DNA from: Alphaproteobacteria bacterium MarineAlpha3_Bin4
GTDB lineage: Bacteria; Pseudomonadota; Alphaproteobacteria; Rhodospirillales; Casp-alpha2
Assembly (NCBI GenBank): GCA_002938045.1
Contig: PTLJ01000070.1
Location: forward strand, 1 to 7,582
DNA length: 7,582 bases
Direction of reading: 5' to 3'
The notes beneath the pieces are model-generated. The model was not told the origin of the DNA, made no database searches, and worked only from the letters and a program-made list of their open reading frames with translations. The position numbers and the translations under genes were made by a program. How positions within the stretch are numbered: position 1 is the first letter of the stretch; each line of letters begins with the position of its first letter. Below, in pieces: positions 1 through 6,947 of this stretch.

Positions 1-927
1 TCGTGGGCGGTCGCGGCGCGGGCGCTGACTCGGACGGGCACCGTCGATATTGGCACCGGGTTCGAGGTTCCAGACGCCGCCGGCGGGCACGAGCAGCGCC
101 TGATTCGGATCGACGGGGAGCCAATTAAGAGGCAGGCGCGCCTGGCCGAGGACTTGAGCGTGCACTGGCTGACTCCGCAGATGGACCGGCTGTTCGTCGA
201 AGGGGCGTTGGCGCGCCGTCGCTTTCTTGACCGCTTGGTGTTCGGCCGCGACCCGGCCCACGCCAGGCGGGTCAACGCCTACGATCAGGCGCAGCGCGAA
301 CGGGCGCGACTGCTCAAAGAGAACACGTCGCCGGATTCCGCCTGGTTGACCGCGCTGGAGGACACGATGGCGACCCATGGCGTCGCCGTCGCCGCAGCGC
401 GGGTTGATCTGGCGCATCGGCTTGACAATGCTTGCGCTGAAGGGTTCGATTTTTTCCCGGGCGCTGGCGTGACCGTTGAGGGGGAACTCGAGGAATGGCT
501 CTCCGACGGCCCGGCATTGGCCTGCGAGGACCGTTTTCGCGAGCGCCTGGCGGCCGATAGGAGCCGCGACGCTAGCGAGCGCCGTACCGCCGCTGGCCCG
601 CACCGCAGCGACCTCAGAGTCCGTCACCGGACCAAGGATCAGGCTGCCGAAATGTGCTCGACCGGCGAACAGAAGGCGCTTCTGGTTGCGCTTGTGCTCG
701 GCAACGCGAAAATGCGGGCAGACGAACATGGCGCCGTGCCGGTGCTTTTACTCGACGAGATTGCCGCCCATCTCGACGTCGATCGACGCGCGGCGTTGTT
801 CGACGCCGTCGTCGCCCTTGGCGCCCAGGTGTGGATGGCCGGAACGGACCGCATGTTGTTCGAGCCGTTATTCGGCCGCGCGCAGTTCTTTCGCGTTGAG
901 GGCGCCACTGTCACGGTCGATCGATGA
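1..927 (+). CDS. recF: RecF, DNA replication/repair ATPase, 5'-truncated by the window edge
   Basis: RecF is a cytoplasmic SMC/ABC-like ATPase that acts with RecO and RecR to load RecA at single-strand gaps and stalled forks. The frame is open from base 1 to the TGA at 925-927, giving 308 residues, so roughly the first 60-75 residues of a usual 360-380 residue protein, including Walker A, lie outside. Visible hallmarks, numbered from base 1, are the coiled arm region with an arginine-rich stretch around residues 65-105, the ABC signature-like STGEQKALL near residues 220-228, and a Walker B LLLDE ending at D252-E253, followed by the D-loop-like AAHLD. The TTG at 154 is internal, because the homologous sequence continues upstream of it. 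The stop overlaps a candidate gyrB start as ATGA, fitting the dnaA-dnaN-recF-gyrB arrangement. Identification is firm from the motifs and the gyrB neighbour; no frameshift is seen. Confidence 0.93.
   Translation, partial: SWAVAARALTRTGTVDIGTGFEVPDAAGGHEQRLIRIDGEPIKRQARLAEDLSVHWLTPQMDRLFVEGALARRRFLDRLVFGRDPAHARRVNAYDQAQRERARLLKENTSPDSAWLTALEDTMATHGVAVAAARVDLAHRLDNACAEGFDFFPGAGVTVEGELEEWLSDGPALACEDRFRERLAADRSRDASERRTAAGPHRSDLRVRHRTKDQAAEMCSTGEQKALLVALVLGNAKMRADEHGAVPVLLLDEIAAHLDVDRRAALFDAVVALGAQVWMAGTDRMLFEPLFGRAQFFRVEGATVTVDR
924..927 (+). other. recF stop / gyrB start overlap (ATGA)
   Basis: The bases ATGA combine a gyrB ATG (924-926) with the recF TGA (925-927). Such overlaps usually allow a terminating ribosome to restart on the next gene. 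The nearest purine-rich stretch, GAGGG at 898-902, is too far upstream (21 bases) to act as a normal Shine-Dalgarno, so initiation here would depend on coupling. The alternative ATG at 969 lies outside the overlap. Confidence 0.5.
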
Positions 928-3488
928 AAGCCCGCAACAGAAACCCGAAAAGAGTTGGTAACCACCGCATGAGCAAGAAGACGAATAAAAAGACGGCAAT
1001 GGCGAAGGCGGCCAAGAAGTCCGCGAGGCCAAAGGCTCGCGCGCCTGAGATCAAGGTCGAGAACAGTGATGCCGAGGCCTACGACGCCGAATCGATCAAA
1101 GTCCTGAAGGGACTCGAGGCGGTCCGCAAGCGGCCCGGCATGTATATAGGTGACACTGACGATGGCTCCGGGCTGCACCACATGGTCTACGAAGTCGTTG
1201 ACAACGCCATCGACGAAGCCTTGGCTAGCTTCTGCGATGCCGTAAACGTCACCCTCAACGGCGACGGATCAATCACCGTCAACGACAACGGACGCGGTAT
1301 TCCGGTCGATATCCATGCCGAGGAAGGCATCTCGGCGGCCGAGGTAATCATGACCCAGCTGCACGCCGGCGGTAAATTCGACCAGAACTCCTACAAAGTC
1401 TCGGGAGGTCTCCACGGTGTTGGCGTTTCCGTCGTCAATGCCCTATCCGAGTGGCTGGAACTGAAGATCTGGCGCGACGGTAAAGAGCACTTCATGCGAT
1501 TCCGCGACGGAGAGGCGGAATCACCACTGGAAATCCAGGGCGACGCGCCGATTGGCTCTGACGGTCCCGTCTCCGGTACTGAAATCACATTCCTGGCTTC
1601 TCCGGCCGTGTTCACCAACACCAATTACGACCTGCCGACGTTGGAACATCGTCTGCGCGAGCTGGCGTTTCTCAATTCCGGGGTTTCGCTCAGGTTGACC
1701 GATGCACGCAGCGTCGAGCCGGTGACAATCGATCTCCACTACCAGGGTGGGCTCAGGGCCTTCGTCGATTATATGGACCGCTCGAAGACGGCGCTGATAG
1801 AGCCGCCGATCACCGTCACTTGTGAACGCGACGAGCTCAGCATTGAGATGGCGATGCAGTGGAACGACAGCTACCACGAGACCATGCTCTGCTTCACCAA
1901 CAACATACCGCAACGCGACGGCGGCACGCATTTAGCCGGGTTTCGGGGTGCGCTGACCCGCACCATCAATAACTACGCCGCATCGAGCGGCATCGCCAGG
2001 AAGGAGAAAGTCAACATCGCTGGTGACGACGCCCGCGAGGGATTGACCTGCGTGTTGTCGGTCAAAGTTCCGGATCCGAAGTTCTCGTCTCAGACCAAGG
2101 ATAAGTTGGTATCGTCTGAGGTCCGGCCTGTGGTCGAAAGCCTGATCAGCGAAGCCCTGGACCGGTGGTTCGAGGAACATCCAGCCGATGCCAAGCACGT
2201 CATTGGCAAGATTATCGAAGCCGCCGCAGCCCGCGAGGCCGCCCGTAAGGCGCGGGAACTGACGAGGCGCAAGGGCCCGCTCGACATTAGCTCACTACCC
2301 GGCAAGCTGGCTGATTGCCAGGAACGAAACCCGGCGCTGTCGGAACTGTTCATCGTCGAGGGTGATTCTGCTGGCGGTTCGGCTAAGCAGGGCCGCGACC
2401 GAAGTAATCAGGCGATCCTGCCGCTTCGCGGCAAAATTCTCAATGTCGAGCGGGCTCGCTTCGATAAGATGCTGAGTTCGTCCGAGATTGGCACCCTGAT
2501 CACTGCAATTGGCGCTGGTATTCGCGAGGACTTCGACATTGAGAAATGTCGCTATCACAAAATCATCATCATGACCGACGCCGACGTCGACGGCAGTCAC
2601 ATCCGTACGTTGCTTTTGACATTCTTTTATCGCCAAATGCCCGAAATTGTTGAAAGCGGCTATCTCTACATCGCCCAACCGCCTCTATACCGCGCCAAAC
2701 GCGGTAACTCAGAGGTTTATCTCAAGGATGATCCAACACTTGAGGACCATCTATTCAATGCCGCCATCGACGAGGGCGCTGTATTCGTAGCCCATGACGG
2801 CGTAGAAATCGCTGGCGCGGATCTGCGGCAGATCGTCGTTGAGGCGCGCGCAGTCAAGGCCCTGCTTCTGCAGTTCGCCCGGCGGCTACCAATCGCCATC
2901 GTCGAACAGGCGGCGATCCTCAGCGCCCTCGATCCGGAAATCCTCTCCGATTCAACGCGCGCCAGCGAGACCGCCAATTACACCGCCAAACGCCTCGACG
3001 CCCTCGAGCCACAAGCAGAGCGCGGATGGAGCGGCGCGCCACTGGAAGACGGCGGGCTATCGTTCTCACGCATGCTGCGCGGCGTTACCGAGAGCCACGC
3101 CATCGACGGCACTCTAATCCGCAGCGCCGACGCCCGGCGCCTGAACGAGAAGGCCGGCCGCCTGCAGAAGCTCTATGCGCGGCACGGCAAGCTTCTTGCC
3201 AAGGATGAAGAGCAACTGATTACTGGGCCAATATCGCTGGTGGAACAAATCATGGCACTGGGCCGCAAGGGTACCGCTATCCAACGCTACAAGGGCCTCG
3301 GCGAGATGAACCCCGACCAGCTCTGGATGACAACGCTCGATCCCAAGGTTCGCGCCCTCTTGCAGGTCAGAGTCAGCCATACGGACGATGCCGAGCACGT
3401 GTTTTCGACACTGATGGCGGAAGATGTCGAACCTCGTCGCGAATTTATCCAGCAGAACGCCCTCAAGGTTGCCAATTTAGACGTCTAA
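924..3488 (+). CDS. gyrB: DNA gyrase subunit B
   Basis: GyrB is the ATPase and TOPRIM subunit of the GyrA2GyrB2 type IIA topoisomerase that introduces negative supercoils. In the 854-residue reading the conserved protein begins near residue 50 (AYDAESIKVLKGLEAVRKRP). The GHKL ATPase pocket shows E90 and N94 in YEVVDNAIDEA, D121 in NDNGRGIP, and the GGLHGVGVSVVNALS lid region near 161-175. These match E. coli E42, N46 and D73. The TOPRIM metal site is E479 in VEGDSAGG and D552/D554/D556 in DADVDGS. The C-terminal signature QRYKGLGEMNP starts at 787. About 165 residues between them (roughly 595-780) form the insertion typical of Gram-negative GyrB. The core is close to the E. coli length of 804. 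The start is uncertain: ATG 924 overlaps the recF stop, ATG 969 would give 839 residues, and neither has a good Shine-Dalgarno. The lysine-rich tail before residue 50 is unusual. Expression is probably coupled to recF. Confidence 0.97.
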   Translation: MKARNRNPKRVGNHRMSKKTNKKTAMAKAAKKSARPKARAPEIKVENSDAEAYDAESIKVLKGLEAVRKRPGMYIGDTDDGSGLHHMVYEVVDNAIDEALASFCDAVNVTLNGDGSITVNDNGRGIPVDIHAEEGISAAEVIMTQLHAGGKFDQNSYKVSGGLHGVGVSVVNALSEWLELKIWRDGKEHFMRFRDGEAESPLEIQGDAPIGSDGPVSGTEITFLASPAVFTNTNYDLPTLEHRLRELAFLNSGVSLRLTDARSVEPVTIDLHYQGGLRAFVDYMDRSKTALIEPPITVTCERDELSIEMAMQWNDSYHETMLCFTNNIPQRDGGTHLAGFRGALTRTINNYAASSGIARKEKVNIAGDDAREGLTCVLSVKVPDPKFSSQTKDKLVSSEVRPVVESLISEALDRWFEEHPADAKHVIGKIIEAAAAREAARKARELTRRKGPLDISSLPGKLADCQERNPALSELFIVEGDSAGGSAKQGRDRSNQAILPLRGKILNVERARFDKMLSSSEIGTLITAIGAGIREDFDIEKCRYHKIIIMTDADVDGSHIRTLLLTFFYRQMPEIVESGYLYIAQPPLYRAKRGNSEVYLKDDPTLEDHLFNAAIDEGAVFVAHDGVEIAGADLRQIVVEARAVKALLLQFARRLPIAIVEQAAILSALDPEILSDSTRASETANYTAKRLDALEPQAERGWSGAPLEDGGLSFSRMLRGVTESHAIDGTLIRSADARRLNEKAGRLQKLYARHGKLLAKDEEQLITGPISLVEQIMALGRKGTAIQRYKGLGEMNPDQLWMTTLDPKVRALLQVRVSHTDDAEHVFSTLMAEDVEPRREFIQQNALKVANLDV
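969..971 (+). other. gyrB: Alternative gyrB start codon
   Basis: This in-frame ATG would start GyrB as MSKKTNKK and remove 15 very basic residues (MKARNRNPKRVGNHR). The only purine-rich stretch upstream is GAAAAGAG at 947-954, 14 bases away, which is longer than ideal. A further in-frame ATG at 999 is also possible. All three lie before the conserved GyrB core, so the choice changes only the tail. Confidence 0.4.
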
Positions 3489-3539
3489 ATCGCGCCGCCG
3501 TTAACCCGATCCTAACGTCGCTCATCGATAACTGACACC
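3489..3539 (+). other. gyrB-PBP intergenic spacer
   Basis: This 51-base spacer separates the gyrB TAA from the PBP ATG and is the largest internal gap in the window. It contains no strong hairpin with a T-run, so no intrinsic terminator is supported. GATAAC at 3527-3532 vaguely resembles a -10 box but has no credible -35 partner. No Shine-Dalgarno is visible before the ATG. The PBP could be read through from gyrB or have a weak promoter here; the sequence does not decide. Confidence 0.5.
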
Positions 3540-5468
3540 ATGGCATCTCGCGCTGCGAAGCGGCCATCGAACCAGCCACCCCGGTCGTTCCTGCGCCGGG
3601 CTTTCGGCTTCACCCTCAAATGGGCGCTGACAATCGCCGTTTGGGGGGTCGTCGCGGCAATGCTCGTCGGCGGATGGTACGCTAGCGACTTGCCGGATGC
3701 CGACGCAGCGCTTAGGACGACCCGCAAGCCTACGGCGACGCTGGTTTCTGTGAACGGCACCGTGATCGCGACTCGCGGGGAACTCTACGGCCTGCCTGTG
3801 CAACTCTCGCAGCTGCCGCCAGCGCTACCACATGCCGTGTTGGCGACCGAGGACCGCCGTTTCTACGATCATTTCGGTCTCGATATAATCGGCCTGGCGC
3901 GGGCCATTTGGAACAATATCCGGGCGCGCGATATCGTTCAGGGCGGCAGCACCATCACCCAGCAGGCGGCTAAGAACCTGTTCCTTACGCCGGAACGGTC
4001 ACTCGAGCGCAAGATCAAAGAGTTGATGCTGGCGCTGTGGCTGGAGCACAAGTTCATCAAAGACCAGATTCTAACCCTCTATCTCAACCGAGTTTATTTC
4101 GGAGCCGGAACCTACGGCGTCGATGCCGCCGCACGGCGCTACTTCAACAAGCCGGCTGCTCAAGTCTCCACCTACGAAGCGGCGATGTTGGCCGGGCTGC
4201 TGAAGGCACCGTCGCGCTACAATCCGCGCTACAACCCGGACCGAGCTAAGCGCCGTACGGCCCAGGTTCTCGCCAACATGGTCGATGCTGGGTACCTCAG
4301 CGAGCAGCAGGCCAAGATCGCCGCCGCTAGTCATAACCGGCCGACCCCGCGGCGCAAGCCGGGTGGCCGCTTGGCGCGTCATTTCGTCGACTGGGTTCTG
4401 GAACAATTGCCCAGTTTCGTCGCGCCGGGCGACCGCGATCTGCACGTGGTGACGACTCTCGATGCGACGCTCCAGCGCGCCGCCGAGACGGCCGTCCGGC
4501 GCGGCCTCGGCAATTTTGCCGAAACAGAGGCGGCGCTGGTGGCGCTTGCCCCCGACGGCGCCATTAGGGCCATGGTCGGCAGCCGCGATTACGCGAAAAG
4601 TCAATTCAACCGCGCCACCCAAGCCCGCCGCCAACCGGGTTCGGCGTTCAAGCCCGTGGTTTATTTAGCCGGACTGGAAGCGGGTCTAACGCCGGACAGC
4701 TTAATCGCTGACATGCCGCTGGCGATCGGCGATTGGCGGCCCCGTAACTTCGACGGGAAGTACCACGGCAAGGTCACCGTCGCCTACGCATTGGCGCGTT
4801 CGCTCAACACGGTCGCCGTCCGCATCACCGAACGGGTCGGTCGCGAGCGGGTGGTGACGACGGCACGTCGGCTCGGCATTACCTCCGACCTGCGGCCGAT
4901 GCCAAGTCTGGCGCTCGGTGCCGCTGATCTGACCCTGCTCGAGCTGAGCGCCGCCTACGGCCCCTTTGCTAACGGCGGCCGCGGAGTCTGGCCCTATGGC
5001 ATCGAGGAGATCCGGGATGGTGCCGGCGAGGTGCTCTACCGGCGCCGGGGTTCGGGCCCGGGACGCGTGGCCAGTGGGCGTCACGTCGCGGCTATGAACC
5101 GTATGCTGGCCCGTGTCATCACCGATGGCACAGGACGCAAGGCGCGCATCGACCGTCCGGCAGCCGGCAAGACAGGCACCAGCCAGAACAATCGTGACGC
5201 CTGGTTTATCGGCTATAGCGCCGATCTGATCGCCGGCGTGTGGGTCGGCAACGACGACGCGCGGCCGATGAAAGGCATCACCGGCGGCAGCTTGCCAGCG
5301 ACCCTGTGGCGGCAGTTCATGACCGCGGCCCACACGGGCCTGCCACCGCGCCCGCTACCGGGGCTGGGGGGTGCTCTTGGCGCGCCGCCTGAACCTACGC
5401 CAGACGCGTCTGAAAAAGCGGGGTTCTGGCAGCACCTGATCGCTAAACTCAGTGGTGAAAGACGCTAG
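3540..5468 (+). CDS. Class A penicillin-binding protein (PBP1A family), bifunctional peptidoglycan synthase
   Basis: This inner-membrane enzyme polymerises lipid II into glycan strands and cross-links the peptides in the periplasm. Residues 1-24 are a basic cytoplasmic tail and about 25-48 form a single membrane anchor. The GT51 glycosyltransferase spans roughly 70-245, with catalytic E104 in ATEDRRFYDH, QGGSTITQQ at 134-142, the RKIKE motif ending at E161, and LNRVYFG at 182-188. The transpeptidase spans roughly 300-600, with nucleophile S368 and K371 in GSAFK, SLN at 421-423, and KTG at 544-546. All key residues are present, so both activities are expected. At 642 residues it is far shorter than E. 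coli PBP1A (about 850): the two domains are joined directly by a short Pro/Arg-rich linker (about 266-280), leaving no room for an OB-like domain. A proline-rich stretch (602-622) precedes the C-terminus. An in-frame stop at 3513-3515 rules out a more upstream start. A specific mrcA/pbp symbol cannot be assigned. Confidence 0.93.
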   Translation: MASRAAKRPSNQPPRSFLRRAFGFTLKWALTIAVWGVVAAMLVGGWYASDLPDADAALRTTRKPTATLVSVNGTVIATRGELYGLPVQLSQLPPALPHAVLATEDRRFYDHFGLDIIGLARAIWNNIRARDIVQGGSTITQQAAKNLFLTPERSLERKIKELMLALWLEHKFIKDQILTLYLNRVYFGAGTYGVDAAARRYFNKPAAQVSTYEAAMLAGLLKAPSRYNPRYNPDRAKRRTAQVLANMVDAGYLSEQQAKIAAASHNRPTPRRKPGGRLARHFVDWVLEQLPSFVAPGDRDLHVVTTLDATLQRAAETAVRRGLGNFAETEAALVALAPDGAIRAMVGSRDYAKSQFNRATQARRQPGSAFKPVVYLAGLEAGLTPDSLIADMPLAIGDWRPRNFDGKYHGKVTVAYALARSLNTVAVRITERVGRERVVTTARRLGITSDLRPMPSLALGAADLTLLELSAAYGPFANGGRGVWPYGIEEIRDGAGEVLYRRRGSGPGRVASGRHVAAMNRMLARVITDGTGRKARIDRPAAGKTGTSQNNRDAWFIGYSADLIAGVWVGNDDARPMKGITGGSLPATLWRQFMTAAHTGLPPRPLPGLGGALGAPPEPTPDASEKAGFWQHLIAKLSGERR

Positions 5469-5477
5469 GTCGGCGAC
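5469..5477. other. Nine-base convergent junction between PBP and hldE
   Basis: The PBP stop (TAG, 5466-5468) and the hldE stop (TGA on the minus strand, 5480-5478) face each other across nine bases. I looked on both strands around the junction for a GC stem followed by a T-run and found none. Transcription from each side therefore either ends by a factor-dependent mechanism or overlaps the opposite gene's 3' end. Confidence 0.6.
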
Positions 5478-6947
5478 TCATGCGGTTGCCCGGTTGATGC
5501 GGCCGATGGTTGCGGTGGTGCTATGGCCCTCCGCGAGATCGGCGAGCAATATCGTGCCGCCGTAACCCTTAACCACCTCGGCGCCGATTACGTCCCCGAT
5601 GGAGTAATCGGCACCCTTGACTAGGACGTCGGGTCGGATCGCCTCAAGTAGTTTAAGCGGCGTATCCTCGGCGAAGATGACCACCATATCAACGCTAACA
5701 AGCGACGCCAGCACGGTGGCGCGGGCAGCTTCCGCCTGGATCGGGCGGTCGTCGCCTTTTACGCGTTTGACCGAGGCGTCACTGTTGAGACCGACGATTA
5801 GCCGGTCGCAGGCATCGTGGGCCTGGGCTAGCAGGGACACATGGCCAGGGTGAAGGAGATCAAAAACGCCGTTGGTGAAGCCGATTTTAATGTTCTGGTG
5901 CCGCCACTTGTCGATCCGCTCCAAGGCCTGGGCTCGACTCAGCACTTTGGCTTCGGCATTGGAAATGTCCTTGTGATGGATTGCCCAGATCACTTCCTCC
6001 GCATCCGCCACCGCTGTACCAAGCTTGCCGACGACGATGCCAGCTGCGACATTGGCGACTTCGGCTGCCCCTCGCACCCCGACGCCAGCGCCGAGTGCCG
6101 CCGCCATCACCGCGGCCACCGTATCACCGGCACCAGTGACGTCGTAAACCTCGCGTGCGTCGGCCGGCAGGTGATGGACCTCGCCCGCTTTGGTCACCAG
6201 GGTCATCCCGTCCTGGCTACGGGTGGCGAGGACGGACCCGAAATCGTATCTGTCGATCAGGTGCCGGGCGGCGGCGACAATGTCGTCGGCTAAATCGACT
6301 GGCATCGACGTCGCGTCGGTCAACTCGCGACGGTTGGGCGTGATCAGGTCGGCACCCCGGTAGCGGGCGTAGTGGCGGCCCTTGGGGTCGACGATGACCG
6401 GCTTACCCGACTCGCCCGCCAGGAAGATTAGCTCGGCCAGCGCTTTGTCGGTCAGCACTCCCTTACTGTAATCGGAAAGGACCAGGGAATCGCACTGGCC
6501 AAGTATTGCCGTCGCCCGCTCAATCACCTGTTGCTCGATTTCTGGCACCAGAGAGAATGGCGATTCGTGATCGGCGCGAAGAATTTGTTGAACGCCCGCA
6601 ATATACCTGGTTTTAGTCGAGGTTCGGCGGTCCGTATCGACAATTGGTACGTCTTCCAACTTCAAATCCTCGAATAATTTCCCCACTTCGGTGCCAGCGC
6701 TGTCGTCACCGACGACGGTGACAAACCGTGCCTCGGCGCCCATCGCTATCAGGTTGCGGACCACGTTTCCGGCCGCCCCGACCATAGAAACCTCGCGTTC
6801 GACCCGGACCACGGGGACAGGTGCCTCGGGCGAAATTCGCTCAACCGTTCCGTAATGGAAGTGATCCAGCATCACGTCGCCGACGCAACAGACCTTCGAG
6901 TGGGCGAGCGCGGTGACAGAGGTAATTAGCGCCGAAAGGGGGATCAT
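5478..6947 (-). CDS. hldE: HldE, bifunctional heptose-7-phosphate kinase / heptose-1-phosphate adenylyltransferase
   Basis: HldE carries out two cytoplasmic steps of ADP-heptose synthesis for the LPS inner core: phosphorylation of D-glycero-beta-D-manno-heptose 7-phosphate at C1, and later adenylyl transfer to the 1-phosphate. The 489 residues match the usual fused enzyme. The ribokinase/PfkB-like domain covers about 1-325, with GDVMLD at 23-28, RISPEAPVPVV at 37-47, and the ATP-site DVTGAGDT at 269-276 with presumed catalytic base D275. The nucleotidyltransferase domain covers about 350-489, with FTNGVFDLLHPGH (HxGH at 366-369), GLNSD at 386-390, and VKGADY at 443-448. The region usually reading GGAGN or GGAAN in homologues reads GAAGN here (57-61). 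ATG 6947 overlaps the gmhA TGA by four bases, indicating co-transcription and coupling. The GmhB phosphatase that acts between its two steps is not in this window. The older name is rfaE. Confidence 0.96.
   Translation of the reverse strand: MIPLSALITSVTALAHSKVCCVGDVMLDHFHYGTVERISPEAPVPVVRVEREVSMVGAAGNVVRNLIAMGAEARFVTVVGDDSAGTEVGKLFEDLKLEDVPIVDTDRRTSTKTRYIAGVQQILRADHESPFSLVPEIEQQVIERATAILGQCDSLVLSDYSKGVLTDKALAELIFLAGESGKPVIVDPKGRHYARYRGADLITPNRRELTDATSMPVDLADDIVAAARHLIDRYDFGSVLATRSQDGMTLVTKAGEVHHLPADAREVYDVTGAGDTVAAVMAAALGAGVGVRGAAEVANVAAGIVVGKLGTAVADAEEVIWAIHHKDISNAEAKVLSRAQALERIDKWRHQNIKIGFTNGVFDLLHPGHVSLLAQAHDACDRLIVGLNSDASVKRVKGDDRPIQAEAARATVLASLVSVDMVVIFAEDTPLKLLEAIRPDVLVKGADYSIGDVIGAEVVKGYGGTILLADLAEGHSTTATIGRINRATA
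6944..6947 (-). other. gmhA stop / hldE start overlap (ATGA)
   Basis: On the minus strand, ATG of hldE (6947-6945) overlaps TGA of gmhA (6946-6944). No strong Shine-Dalgarno precedes the hldE ATG, so coupled reinitiation after gmhA is the likely mode. This would keep two consecutive pathway enzymes in step. Confidence 0.65.

Noticed and set aside
154..156. TTG as a start for the first gene
   Set aside because: The same frame is open to base 1 and the upstream residues fit RecF, so the gene simply begins before the window.
917..924. Palindrome TCGATCGA at the recF-gyrB junction
   Set aside because: An 8-base palindrome in coding DNA with no repeat nearby is expected by chance and matches no operator I recognise.
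476..961. Plus-strand 161-codon open frame overlapping the recF 3' end
   Set aside because: It is in another frame of recF; the composition is Arg/Pro/Ala-rich as expected for out-of-frame GC-rich DNA, and recF carries the motifs.
639..1181. Long minus-strand open frame of 180 codons across the recF-gyrB junction
   Set aside because: It lies antisense to two clearly conserved genes, its translation resembles no family I know, and such frames are common opposite GC-rich coding sequence.
2425..2440. Arg instead of the E. coli K447 in the GyrB quinolone-determining region (LPLRGK)
   Set aside because: Arg at this site is a common natural residue in many bacteria; it does not by itself indicate resistance.
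3445..3453. DnaA-box-like TTATCCAGC near the gyrB 3' end
   Set aside because: Only seven of nine bases match TTATCCACA, it is single, and it encodes a conserved part of the GyrB C-terminus.
4071..4634. Minus-strand 187-codon open frame inside the PBP gene
   Set aside because: The opposite strand encodes essential GT51 and transpeptidase motifs; no recognisable domain in the antisense frame.
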